NCBI GenBank assembly: GCA_015179025.1 | Contig: WHUX01000102.1 | Location: forward strand, 124,001-188,000 | DNA from: Terfezia claveryi | Taxonomy: Eukaryota > Ascomycota > Pezizomycetes > Pezizales > Pezizaceae | DNA: 64,000 nt | Direction of reading: 5' to 3' | Part shown: positions 1 to 9,365 of the stretch, piece after piece | Layout: each line of letters opens with the position of its first letter | Position numbering within the stretch: position 1 is the stretch's first letter | Translations under genes and position numbers: made by a program | The notes under the pieces: model-generated | Told to the model about the DNA's origin: nothing | The model's input: only the letters and a program-made list of their open reading frames with translations | Databases searched by the model: none

Positions 1-2567
1 ATCTTCCGTTGTCCAGGTTGTTTTTGCAGCTATATACCGCTGCATCTTGGTGAATCTGTCTGTTATTACCAAAATTGTATTAAAACCCTCAGAATCTGGT
101 AATTCCCCCACAAAATCCATCGCAATTTCCTCCCAAGGCAGGTTTCCTGTTGGCATGGGTACTAGCTTTGTTTGCCTTGAATGCCGGTCCGATTTGGCCT
201 TTTGACAAGGCAAACACCCTGCGATGTAGGATGCTACATCTTCCTGCCAGTTTTCCCATACAAAATTGTGACTAACAAGTTCTTCTGTGCGCGCTTTCCC
301 CCAGTGTCCTGCAACCTTGCTGTCATGACACTGTCTCAAAACCTCCAATTTGTATTCTGGCGGTACCTCTAATAAGCCACTGTTCCGTCTAGGCCATCTT
401 GATACATCAATGCTTTCTAGTGAGGGATCTTCTAGCTGGATAAGATGGTCGTCTGCATCAATATCCTCTCCTATAAGGCCTGCCTCTTCTTGTAATACTA
501 ATAGTAGTTGTCCTTCCTTTAGCAGACGGTCTTCTACACCTGACTTTTCTTCTCCAGCTCTTCGGCTAAGTGCATCTGGTTTGCCCATTTTGGGGCCTGG
601 CCGATATGTTATTGTGAACCTGAATTCGGCCAGTTTCTGATACCAAGTGGCTTGTCTGGAGTTGAGCCTTTGCTTGGTGTTGAAGTACTGCAAGCCTTGG
701 TGGTCGGTAAAGATGGTGACTGGCACACCTACAAGCCAAGCTCGCCATTTGCGGAAACAGTCGACTATGGCAAATAGTTCTTTATCGTGGATCGGCCAGT
801 TGCGCTGTGCAGAATCTAGGGTTTTTGAGTGGTAGTCGACTGGATGTAAGGTTTTCACGGTCTTGCCATTTGTGTCGCGCTTGTGGTATTGAGTTAGAAC
901 ACCAGCAATTGCTTGGTTGCTGGCATCTGTTTCCATGATTGTTTCGAGTAGGCGGTCGAACTGAGTGAGGATTGGGGCTGCCATAAATTCTGCTCGCAGA
1001 TCGTCAAAGGCCTGCTGCTGTCTAACCCCCTATGAAAATGGTATATCTTTGGTTAGTTCAGTGAGGGGCCTCGCTTTTGCACTGTATTGTGCAATAAAAC
1101 GACGGTAATAATTAGCAAGGCCCAAAAATGCTTGAAACTCCTTCTTCTTAGTTGGGGTTGGCCAGTTAGCCATAGTATCTAGTTTAGCAGGGTCCATTTT
1201 GACTTGTCGACCATTGATGATATGACCTAGAAAAATGGTTTCGAGGACATGGAATTCAGACTTTGGTAGGTTAACAGCTAGGCCGTGGTTAATACACTTC
1301 TCCAGCACTTTCTCCACAATTTGCTGATGTTCCGCTTCTGTTTGACCTCCAAATATTAGAATATCGTCCAAATACCAAATTACCCCTAAGACCGCAATCT
1401 CCTCAAAGATGGTATCCATCATTTCTTGAAATGATGCAGGAGCATTAGTTAGCCCGAAAGGCATAACGGTATACTCAAACAGCCCTTTTGTTGTTTTGAA
1501 GGCTGTTTTCCACTCTTCACCGGCTGCAATGCGGATCAAGTTATAACCATTCTTTAGGTCAAGCTTAGTTAGCCATTTAGCCCCCTTAGTTCTGTCCAGC
1601 AAGTCGTTGATAAGAGGCAAAGGGTATCTATTAGGTATCGTAATGCGGTTTATGCCTCTATAATCCACACACAAGCGGAGGGAACCATCCTTTTTCCGCA
1701 TAAATAATATCGGTGCCCCAGCAGCTGATCTTGATTTCCTTACTTTCCCTACTGGGACATTTTCCTCTAAATACCGCTCTAAAGCAATTTCTTCCTCCCA
1801 GGTTATTTTGTAAATTGGCCCATTAGGTACTTTTGCCTTTGGATCGTTGAGAGGGATTGAATGGTCCCAGGGCTTATGATTGGGCAATCTGGCGGCTTGT
1901 TCGGCTGAAAACACTTGTGCGTAGTGGGTATAGCGGTGGGTAGCATCGATTATTAGTATAATCTCGTTTGCTTGGAGGGGTTCTTCTTCTAAGTTCAATG
2001 CCATAACTGTAGGTATCTGGTATGTTTTGCAAGGGATTATATATCCTGCGGTATTATTTTCCAACCTGACCTCGGAGGTGTTGACTATCAAATTGTTTTC
2101 TTTTAGCCATGATAAGCCCAAAACAATATCCCTTCGGCCAATATCCAGCACCTCTGCATCTAGGGCAAATTTGTAGGGCAGGTTTTTATGCGGTTGCGGG
2201 CTTAGTTGTGGTTGCGAGCTTGATTGCAGTTGCGGGCTTGGTTGCAATTGCGAGGTTGGTTGTGGTTGGGAGCTTGGTTGCGATTGTGAGGTTGGTTGAG
2301 GAAAAGAAGTGATTTTTTGTATTAAAAATGTGGTATTTACCACAAAAATTCCACCTTTTAGCTTTGTACCATCCCCCTGAGATATAGCCACTTGATTTCT
2401 TCTTTTCCAGACTCCTAGTTTTTTCGCAACTTTGGGGCCTACCACAGGTGCAGAAGCCCCGCAATCTACAATTGCTTCTATTTCTAGTCCAGCAATCGAT
2501 ATTGGTACTATAAGTAAAGGTTCATGTCTAGGGGTTCGGCCGATTGTTTTGGTCGAACCCCTTAGTC
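1..2567 (-). pseudogene. pol: Gypsy-A pol (PR-RT-RH-IN), one nonsense codon, runs off left edge
   Basis: The frame is open from the gag-pol shift site to position 1 apart from a single TAG at 1030-1032, in a place where a Trp (TGG) would fit. Order of domains: aspartic protease with VDCGAS near 2455-2475; a Pro/Ser/Gln-rich segment near 2190-2310 made of a short tandem repeat; reverse transcriptase with YLDD near 1370-1390; RNase H with TDHQGL near 680-710; the integrase HHCC zinc motif (HDSKVAGH, then CLPC) near 200-350; and the start of the integrase core with MDFVGELPD near 95-120. It would make the polyprotein that processes Gag, copies the RNA and inserts the cDNA. A single nonsense change suggests a recent loss, or a base error. 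No ATG begins this frame, as expected for a frameshift product. Confidence 0.88.
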
Positions 2568-3689
2568 TTTTCCCGAATCTGAATCTCCTTCATCTTGTTG
2601 CTGATTTTCTTCGGATTTAAATTCAGGGTCAGAGTCTAGTTGAGTTATTCGTAGTGTACCAGTATCCGTCCTTGCCTTTTTTGCTGCGGGAGCAGAGACA
2701 TCTGATGATTTGGGTGGGTTGCCGATGAATGGCTTGGGCAGGGTCGTTGGGGGTGGGGTTTGTCGGTAACGGATACTCTGGCAATCAGCAATTCTATGTC
2801 CAGTCTTACCACATTTGAGGCACCGGTTTTCTTTCTTCCTCTTATTGATGGTATCCGTAGTCACCTCTGATTGGTCTGACGAACGTTGAGTTGACCGATC
2901 TATGCGGGATCGATCGGAATATGTCCGCTTTGTGGGCTGATTTTTTGAGTTTTGTTCAGCCTGGGCGATGTCCATTTGGACTAATTTCTTCAACCATTTG
3001 GTTGGCTGGTCTCTGAGGTCCTCGTAATGAGTCATCTTCGATCGGAGCTGAGGCTTAATCCCCATAAGGATTATTCGAATGAGAAGGGTTTGAGGTATCT
3101 CCGCATATGCATTCAACCGATTCATGGTGGCGAGATAATCTTGGACGGCTCCGGTCTGCTTAAGCTCATAGATCTGTCTGTGCGCATTATCAGCTTGGTA
3201 ATGATCAGAAAAATGTGCTAAGAGCGCTTCTTTTGCTTCCTCCCATGTCTTCCACTTAGCCTCGTTCGGCTTCCACCATGAGAGCGCCGAACCCTTCATT
3301 GACATTCCCGCTATTACTATCTTATCCTCTTCTGCTTTTACTCTTCTCAGCTTGAAGTATCCTTCTAAGTGGAACAGAAAATGTTCAAGTTCTGTCCGGT
3401 CTCCGGAGAATTTTTCTGGCGGGCGGATGTTGAGGGACACATTTTGACTGGATGGGGTGGGACTTTGCCGCCTGGTTGGAGGGTCAGGGGTTGGGTGGGC
3501 GGGAGTTCGCCGGTCTGTGGTTGCGCCTCTCTCTGGGATTCTTGGTGTTGCAGAACCCGATTCCAGAGTACTAACTCTGGCTTCCATTGCTTTGAGCTGA
3601 GCAATGAGTACTGAGTTGATCTGTGTGAGGGAGGCGATCGTATTTTGGGGCTCTGCTGAGCTCTCGTTGGCATGGTCTATACTCGACAT
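2562..3689 (-). CDS. gag: Gypsy-A Gag, 375 aa, CCHC zinc knuckle
   Basis: Structural capsid protein of the retrotransposon; it packages element RNA in cytoplasmic particles. I start it at the ATG at 3689 (MSSIDHANES); the frame is open further upstream, but that part runs through the presumed primer-binding site and LTR. Residues about 25-45 can form a short coiled coil (SLTQINSVLIAQLKAMEARV), followed by a Pro/Thr-rich linker, the retrotransposon gag fold with the NIRPPEKFSGD and SWWKPNEAKW segments, and a CCHC knuckle CLKCGKTGHRIADC near residue 305. The C-terminus is acidic. The length is usual for a fungal Gypsy Gag. No internal break seen. Confidence 0.88.
   Translation of the reverse strand: MSSIDHANESSAEPQNTIASLTQINSVLIAQLKAMEARVSTLESGSATPRIPERGATTDRRTPAHPTPDPPTRRQSPTPSSQNVSLNIRPPEKFSGDRTELEHFLFHLEGYFKLRRVKAEEDKIVIAGMSMKGSALSWWKPNEAKWKTWEEAKEALLAHFSDHYQADNAHRQIYELKQTGAVQDYLATMNRLNAYAEIPQTLLIRIILMGIKPQLRSKMTHYEDLRDQPTKWLKKLVQMDIAQAEQNSKNQPTKRTYSDRSRIDRSTQRSSDQSEVTTDTINKRKKENRCLKCGKTGHRIADCQSIRYRQTPPPTTLPKPFIGNPPKSSDVSAPAAKKARTDTGTLRITQLDSDPEFKSEENQQQDEGDSDSGKD
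2568..2574 (-). promoter_or_regulatory. candidate -1 ribosomal frameshift site G GGA AAA
   Basis: Read in the gag frame, the heptamer falls as TCG GGA AAA GAC TAA, a canonical X XXY YYZ slippery site two codons before the gag stop. The pol frame is one base behind the gag frame and open through this point, so a minus-one slip here gives Gag-Pol. The same heptamer, in the same phase and place, is found in the unrelated-by-gag elements at 47056-47062 and 39701-39707. Not tested for a downstream structure. Confidence 0.6.
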
Positions 3690-3789
3690 TTTTTCCGCTA
3701 TCTTTTTATGTATCGGTACGTCCAAGATTGAGGATGCCGGAGAAAAGCACTGTAATGTTAGGGGCGGACAGTCTAGTCCGGGCCAATTA

Positions 3790-4005
3790 TGAGGTAAAGA
3801 GCTTAGCGAGCTTCTAGTGGCGTTTAGTGGAGCTAGCACAACAGGGACGGGTGTGCGAGGGTGACGAAAGTGTAGAGATCAAGGAGATATAGTGCTTAGG
3901 CTTTCGAAGAAGTATACAAGACAGTGCTTGGGTTCTGCCCTTTCTATCTAGGTGGCAGAGGCCCCTTATATAGACATCTCGGGGATTGTCCTGACCCCCC
4001 CCACA
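3790..4005 (-). repeat. Gypsy-A LTR (5' LTR of the minus-strand element), approximate
   Basis: Lies just upstream of gag. On the minus strand it would begin TGTGGGGG at 4005 and end CTCA at 3790, next to a TGG-starting primer-binding candidate near 3780-3786. A TATA box (TATATAAG) is at 3966-3973 on the minus strand, suitable as the element promoter. The partner LTR is outside the window, so the ends rest only on the TG...CA rule. Confidence 0.5.
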
Positions 4006-5124
4006 TGCTCATGGCATGAGCTTCCTAAACCTCGGAGACATGATTGCAAATCAATGACGGAGATATAAGCAGCTTAGGAATCAATGACGGAGCAGCTTGA
4101 AAATCAATGATTGCAAATCATTGATTGGAAATAAGGGAAACGGAGACATGCTTGCAAATCAACAACGTAGACATCAGCGGCTTGGAAATCAATGATTGGA
4201 AATCGAATATGCCTTGAACCGGTCCTCCGTAAGAAGCAGTTATCCCATAAGCCAATACGACCTAGCCCCAACCCTCTTGGTCATCACTAGAACGGTGCAC
4301 ACACTTCCTTGTCCCGGCCAGTCTCTCTACTCAACCCATAGGTATGAGCTAGAGGGCCCATTGCTAGACCTGCTGTGGGTGATCAATCCACGTCGTTGGC
4401 CTCAGTGGCTGTCGGCTTCGGTTTTCCGCCTCTGCGTAGACCACCCTCACGTGAGATTCATAACACCAGCTGCTAGTGCGTCCCGACGCAAGAGGAGCAA
4501 GCATTGGCGTCCTGATCTTGAGTTTTCGTCCTGTGCGTCCTGTGCGTCCGGACGCACAGGACGCAAACACGATTTCTTGCTGATGGAACATACTGGGCTT
4601 GAGAAACTGTATAGAAGGACACCCTAAGATATTAAGATTGCAGTACTACAAATATAGCTTGATTGAATTGCTCAAAAATGCTGAAATTCGATACCAAGGA
4701 GGCTAGCTTGCAAAAGTTATATAGGTTATATAGAGTAATACAGTTTGCAGTGCATCTAGTTTTATATACAGTGAGCAGCTTGAGTCTATACTAATATGGC
4801 TTACAGAGTGGACCTCTGGGGAACCTATGACTGCTAGTAGTGGTTGTTGTAGGTGGCATGGAGGGTGTAGGATGGGTGGTTATGCTAGAGAGGTGGTCAT
4901 ATGGGGTATTAAGGGTTTAGGTGCAATAGAAGGTTCAGGGTAGATCAGAGCAGGTTGGAGATATTAAATTTAGGTTTTTCGAGAATTTTTATCCTATATT
5001 CATTGTTCTTACTACATTGATATTGCATATATTGATGGAGGTATTAGAATGTTACTGCATGTGGCAGGGGAGCCCGTGTTGATCATCACGTAGTTATCGA
5101 TCGTTATGCAGTAAGTGATACTGC
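4006..5124. other. non-coding, with one loose end of the FB terminal-repeat family
   Basis: No convincing gene. Left part repeats short phrases such as AATCAATGA and GACGGAGA. The segment 4536-4584 ends in TTGCGTCC-type sequence and then, read on the minus strand, CAGCAAGAAATCGTGTTTGC flanked by AT; this matches the termini of FB1 and FB3, but I could not find a matching left end. The hairpin GCGTCCGGACGC is next to it. 4585-5124 shows nothing I recognise. Confidence 0.45.
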
Positions 5125-5317
5125 ATCAGGAAAGAAATTTTAGCGTCTGGATGCCCTGCGAAGGCGTCTGGACGCCACCGTTTTTTACTCTTCCCCATGT
5201 GGCATCCCGGGCACCCCGAACATGCCCTTCCGCCCAGTTGCCTCCCAGGACAACCTGTATATGAGCAAGAAATACATGGCATCCTGACGCCAACCTTCTC
5301 CACCTCGCTTCCCCCGA

Positions 5318-7189
5318 CACCAGGTGTTCAGCTACTCTACGTCAGGACGCCCGGCACCCGCTACCCTGCCTCTGGAGGCCAGCTGCCCACCTTCCCTGCC
5401 TCGGGGCACTAGGTGTCTAACTTCATTGCCTCCGGGCGCCAGGCGTCCACCTTCCCTGCCTCTGTTGGTCAGGCCAAATATGCCCCACGGGCCGAACCCG
5501 GCTCGGGAATACCTGCTGCGGTGGGCAGGTTCAACCCCACCCATTGCGAGTTCCCTGAGTCCCCAACCATGCCTTAGTTATTGTGTTTAGAACGGGTTGG
5601 CCTTTAGCTTCCCTAAAATACAGGCCAGCACTGTGCTATCAAGCGTACACATAACTGAGGGCGCACCTGCAAACAAGCATAATAAATGACAATTGTATTT
5701 GGAAATCTTTATATACATAAACACGCATCCCATCCACCTCCCCATGTGACTCGTCAACCCCAGCCCATACCACCTGCCCCCGACGTAGACCCGCGGAGAT
5801 AATTCAACGATGCCCTAGACTTACTTCACTCCTGGCAAATACGGCTAATACTGCGTATGGCGGTAAATCGAAGAGAAGGGATGGTAGAGTTGATATCGGA
5901 GGCAAGGCATTGGCGAGTTCATTGGCGAGTTCGGAGGTAAGGCATTGGTGACTTCGGAGGCAAGGCATTGGTGAGTTCGGAGGCAAGGCATTAGCCACTT
6001 CAGAGGCAAGGCATTGGCGACTTCGGAGGCAAGGTATTGGCGAGTTCGGAGGCAAGGCATTGGCGACTTTGGAGGCAAGGCATTGGCGACTTCGCAGGCA
6101 AGGCATTGGAGACTTCGTAGGCAAGGCATTAGCGACTTCGGAGGCAAGGCATTGGCGAGTTCGGAGGCAAGGCATTGGCGACCCCGGAAGCAAGGCATTG
6201 GCGACTTCGCAGGCAAGGCATTGGGGACTTCGCAGGCAAGGCATTAGCGACTTCGGAGGCAAGGCATTGTCGAGTTCGGAGGCAAGGCATTGGCGAGTTC
6301 GGAGGCAAGGCATTGGCGAGTTCGCAGACAAGGCATTGGCGAGTTCGGAGGCAAGGCATTGGCAACTCCGGAGGCAAGGCATTGGCGACTTCGGGGGCAA
6401 GGCATTGGCGACTTCGGAAGCAAGGCATTGGCGACTTCGCAGGCAAGGCATTAGGGACTTCACAGGCAAGGCATTGGCGACTTCGGAGGCAAGGCATTGT
6501 CGAGTTCGGAGGCAAGGCATTGGCGAGTTCGGAGGCAAGACATTGGCGAGTTCGCAGGCAAGGCATTGGCGAGTTCGGAGGCAAGGCATTGGTGACTTCG
6601 GAGGCAAGGCAGTCCTCATATTTGCTGTATAGCCTAGATAATCCCGTCAAACCTGTCAGTTATGCTCGCACATCTCGGAGGCCTGCCAATGCTCTCACCT
6701 ATATCAGCTAAACTTACGCGCTCGTTGGAAGAACCCTATGAGCTCGGTTAGCTGTGCGTACATATATCGGAGGCCTGGCAATGCTCTCACCTTTAACAAC
6801 TGAACTTGCTTGCTGGTAGAAGAACCATATTAGCTAGGTCAGCTATGCGTGTATATATCGGAGGCCTGGAAGAGTGCTCTCATCTCGCTCATAGTTCTAA
6901 AGGTTTGTGGACTTGTGTTGGGGATAAAATCTGAATGCCCTCAGGAATATTTTGAAGTGTGCCCGCGCCAGCCGCTATATTATTGTAGTTGGGATGGCCG
7001 GGAAACTTGGCGTATGCTGATCCACTCGACTGGGTATGATCAACCCCTCTTGGCAGCCCGCGGCTCGGGAATGCCTGGTAATTCGAGCTAGTGTTGTCTC
7101 GCAGCCAATCCGGCGCTATGCCTGTGCAGGCAATAGTTATATTTGGCTTCGTTGTCTCAAAGCCTGCGTACTTTGGTAGGGACGGAGCT
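5318..7189 (+). repeat. FB1 left inverted arm (about 1.87 kb)
   Basis: Pairs with 7663-9212 in reverse complement. Matching stretches are easy to see at the outer edge (CACCAGGTGTTCAGCT against AGCTGAACACCTGGTG), around 5600-5790, around 6640-6900 and at the inner edge (CTTTGGTAGGGAC). It is longer than the right arm mainly because its 23-bp array is longer. Between 6655 and 6905 it also holds about three copies of a 95-bp unit containing TCGGAGGCCTGGCAATGCTC. Short reading frames here are matched on the other arm and look like shadows of the repeat. Confidence 0.85.
5896..6611 (+). repeat. 23-bp tandem array, about 31 units
   Basis: Unit of the form GGAGGCAAGGCATTGGCGA plus CTTC or GTTC, with variants. 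Because 23 is not divisible by 3, every reading frame passes through all three phases, giving several long stop-free frames on both strands with the same repeating peptide. These are by-products of the repeat, not genes. Confidence 0.93.
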
Positions 7190-7239
7190 CCTCAATTCAT
7201 CAGCTCCACATACTATGTCATGTATTCGCCGCGAGAAAC

Positions 7240-7605
7240 TCATCCTTTTGAGGCACATATATATATATATATATATATATGTGAGAAACGCAGGTTGTTG
7301 ATGCTTATATGTATATATGCGAGAAACTTATGCTTTAGAGGCTTCTTTATATATGCGAGAAATTCATGCTTAAGAGGCTTCTTTATATATGCGAGAAACT
7401 CATGCTTTAGAGGCTTCTTTATATCTGTGAGAAACTCATGCTTTTGAGGCACACATATATATATATCTATATATGTGAGAAACTGATGCTTTTGAAGCAC
7501 ATATATATATATATATATGCGAGAAACTCATGCTTTAGAGGCTTCTTTATATATCCGAGAAACTCATGCTTTTGAGACACATATATATATATATGTTTAC
7601 AGTAT
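7240..7605. repeat. FB1 loop: (TA)n and GAGAAACTCATGCTTT minisatellite
   Basis: Alternates runs of ATATAT with units GCGAGAAACTCATGCTTTAG followed by AGGCTTCTTTATATAT (and variants ending TTTTGAGGCACAT). At least seven units. Nearly the same phrase makes up the centre of FB2 (18590-19200). Short frames rich in IYIY are artefacts of it. Confidence 0.9.
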
Positions 7606-7662
7606 GCCTTTCTACAATATATACCAGCGGCGTATACATGGACGCATAGCGAGGTTGCGACT

Positions 7663-9212
7663 AGATCTGTCCCTACCAAAGTATGCAGGCTTTAGAACAA
7701 CGAAGCCAAATATGACTATTGCCTGCACAGGCATAGCGCCGGGTTGGCTGCGAGACAACACTAGCTCGAGTTACCAGGCATTCCCGAGCCGCGGGCTGCC
7801 AAGAGGGGTTGATCATACCCAGTTGAGCGGATCAGCATACGCCAAGTTTCCCGGCCATCCCAACTAAAATAATACGGTGGCTGGCGCGGGCACACTTCTC
7901 AATATTCCCAAGGGCATTCGGATTTTATCCCCAACACAAGTTCACAAACCTCTAGAACTACGAGCGAGATGAGAGCACTCTGCCAGGTCTCCGATATATA
8001 CATGCATAGCTGACCTAGCTAATATGGTTCTTCTACCAGCAAGCAAGTTCAGTTGTTAAAGGTAAGAGCATTGCCAGGCCTCCGATATGTGTACGCACAG
8101 CTAACCGAGCTCATAGGGTTCTTCCAACGAGCGCGTAAGTTCAGCTGATATAGGTGAGAGCATTGGCAGGCCTCCGAGATGTGCGAGCATAACTGACAGG
8201 TTTGACGGGATTATCTAGGCTATACAGCAAATATGAGGACTGCCTTGCCTCCGAAGTCGCCAATGCCTTGCCTCCGAACTCGCCAATACCTTGCCTGCGA
8301 ACTCGCTAATACCTTGCCTCCGAACTCGCCAATGCCTTGCCTCCGAACTTGACAATGCCTTGCCTCCGAAGTCACCAATGCCTTGCCTGCGAAGTCGCCA
8401 ATGCCTTGCCTCCGAAGTCGCCAATGCCTTGCCTCCGGAGTCGCCAATGCCTTGCCACCGAACTCGCCAATGCCTTGCCTCCGAAGTTGCCAATGCCTTG
8501 CCTGCGAAGTCCCCAATGCCTTGCCTGCGAAGTCGCCAATGCCTTGCCTCCGAACTCGCCAATGCCTTGCCTCCGAAGTCACCAATGCCTTGCCTCCGAA
8601 CTCACCAATGAACTCGCCAATGCCTTGCCTCCGATATCAACTCTACCATCCCTTCGCTTCAATATACCGCCATGCGCAGTATTAGCCGTATTTGCCAGGA
8701 GTGAAGTAAGTCTAGGGCATCGTTGAATTATCTCCGTGGGTCTACGTCGGGGGCAGGTGGTATGGGCTGGGGTTGACGAGTCACATGGGGAGGTGGATGG
8801 GATGCGTGTTTATGTATATAAAGATTTCCAAATACAATTGTCATTTATTATCCTTGTTTGCAGGTGCGCCCTCAGTTATGTGTACGCTTGATAGCACAGG
8901 GCTGGCCTGTATTTTAGGGAAGCTAAAGGCCAACCCGTTCTAAACACAATAACTAAGGCATGGTTGGGGACCCAGGGAACTCGCAATGAGTGGGGTTGAA
9001 CCTGCCCACCGCAGCGAGTATTCCCGAGCCGGGTTCGGCCCGTGGGGCATATTTGGCCTGGCCAACAGAGGCAGGGAAGGTGGACGCCTGGCGCTCGGAG
9101 GCAAGGAAGTTAGACATCTAGTACCCCGAGGCAGGGAAGGTGGGCAGCTGGCCTCCAGAGGCAGGGTAGCGGGTGCCGGGCGTCCTGACGGAGAGGAGCT
9201 GAACACCTGGTG
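7663..9212 (-). repeat. FB1 right inverted arm (about 1.55 kb)
   Basis: Reverse complement of 5318-7189. The outer edge is AGCTGAACACCTGGTG at 9197-9212. The part 8710-8960 also has a diverged third relative at 33150-33377. Similarity between the arms is high but not perfect, with differences in array length and many single changes, so the arms are no longer kept identical. Confidence 0.85.
8239..8635 (-). repeat. 23-bp tandem array, about 17 units
   Basis: Inverted copy of the array at 5896-6611; on the plus strand the unit reads TGCCTTGCCTCCGAAGTCGCC plus AA. Roughly half the unit number of the left arm, so copy number has changed since the arms formed. Confidence 0.92.
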
Positions 9213-9365
9213 CCTAGAGGCAGCGAAGGCGTCAGGGCGCAAGGACTCGGGAGGTACGGCGTCAGGAGGACGGGTGTCCCGACGGTGGCCCACCAGCTTG
9301 TCAGTTTGCCTTTTGGGTGCCTGTGGCGTCAGCGGCACGAAAGGCAAACTATTTTCTTTTCTGAT

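Larger units (their letters stand above)
1..4005 (-). mobile_element. Ty3/Gypsy retrotransposon (Gypsy-A), truncated by window edge
   Basis: A minus-strand LTR retrotransposon read from right to left: LTR about 3790-4005, gag, then protease, reverse transcriptase, RNase H and the start of integrase. The rest of integrase and the second LTR lie left of position 1. The order PR-RT-RH-IN is that of Ty3/Gypsy. Gag and pol are joined by a minus-one shift. One in-frame TAG breaks pol; otherwise the coding sequence is well preserved, in contrast to the decayed elements between 9.4 and 31 kb. It is a different family from the nested pair at 36-49 kb, as its gag and LTR are unlike theirs. Confidence 0.9.
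5127..9363. mobile_element. FB1: foldback-type DNA element with long inverted arms
   Basis: Ends: CAGGAAAGAAATTTTAGCGT at 5127 and, on the other strand, CAGAAAAGAAAATAGTTTGC from 9363. Both are flanked by AT (5125-5126 and 9364-9365). Inside are two long inverted arms and a microsatellite-rich loop. No transposase is encoded, so mobility would need a protein in trans. FB2 and FB3 share these ends. The right flank is decayed Copia RNase H sequence, so the element probably inserted into, or next to, the Copia element. Classification unknown; the AT flanks and A-rich termini are compatible with a Tc1-mariner-like mechanism but do not prove it. Confidence 0.75.

Noticed and set aside
5845..6711. 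Several overlapping long frames with repeating EARHWRLRRQGIGDF or LPSPMPCLRTRQCLA-type peptides
   Set aside because: They occur in every phase on both strands because the 23-bp unit lacks stops. The same happens at 8215-8726 and 32286-32918.
5896..8635. CRISPR-like array
   Set aside because: Units are directly adjacent with no unique spacers, no cas genes, and the genome is eukaryotic.
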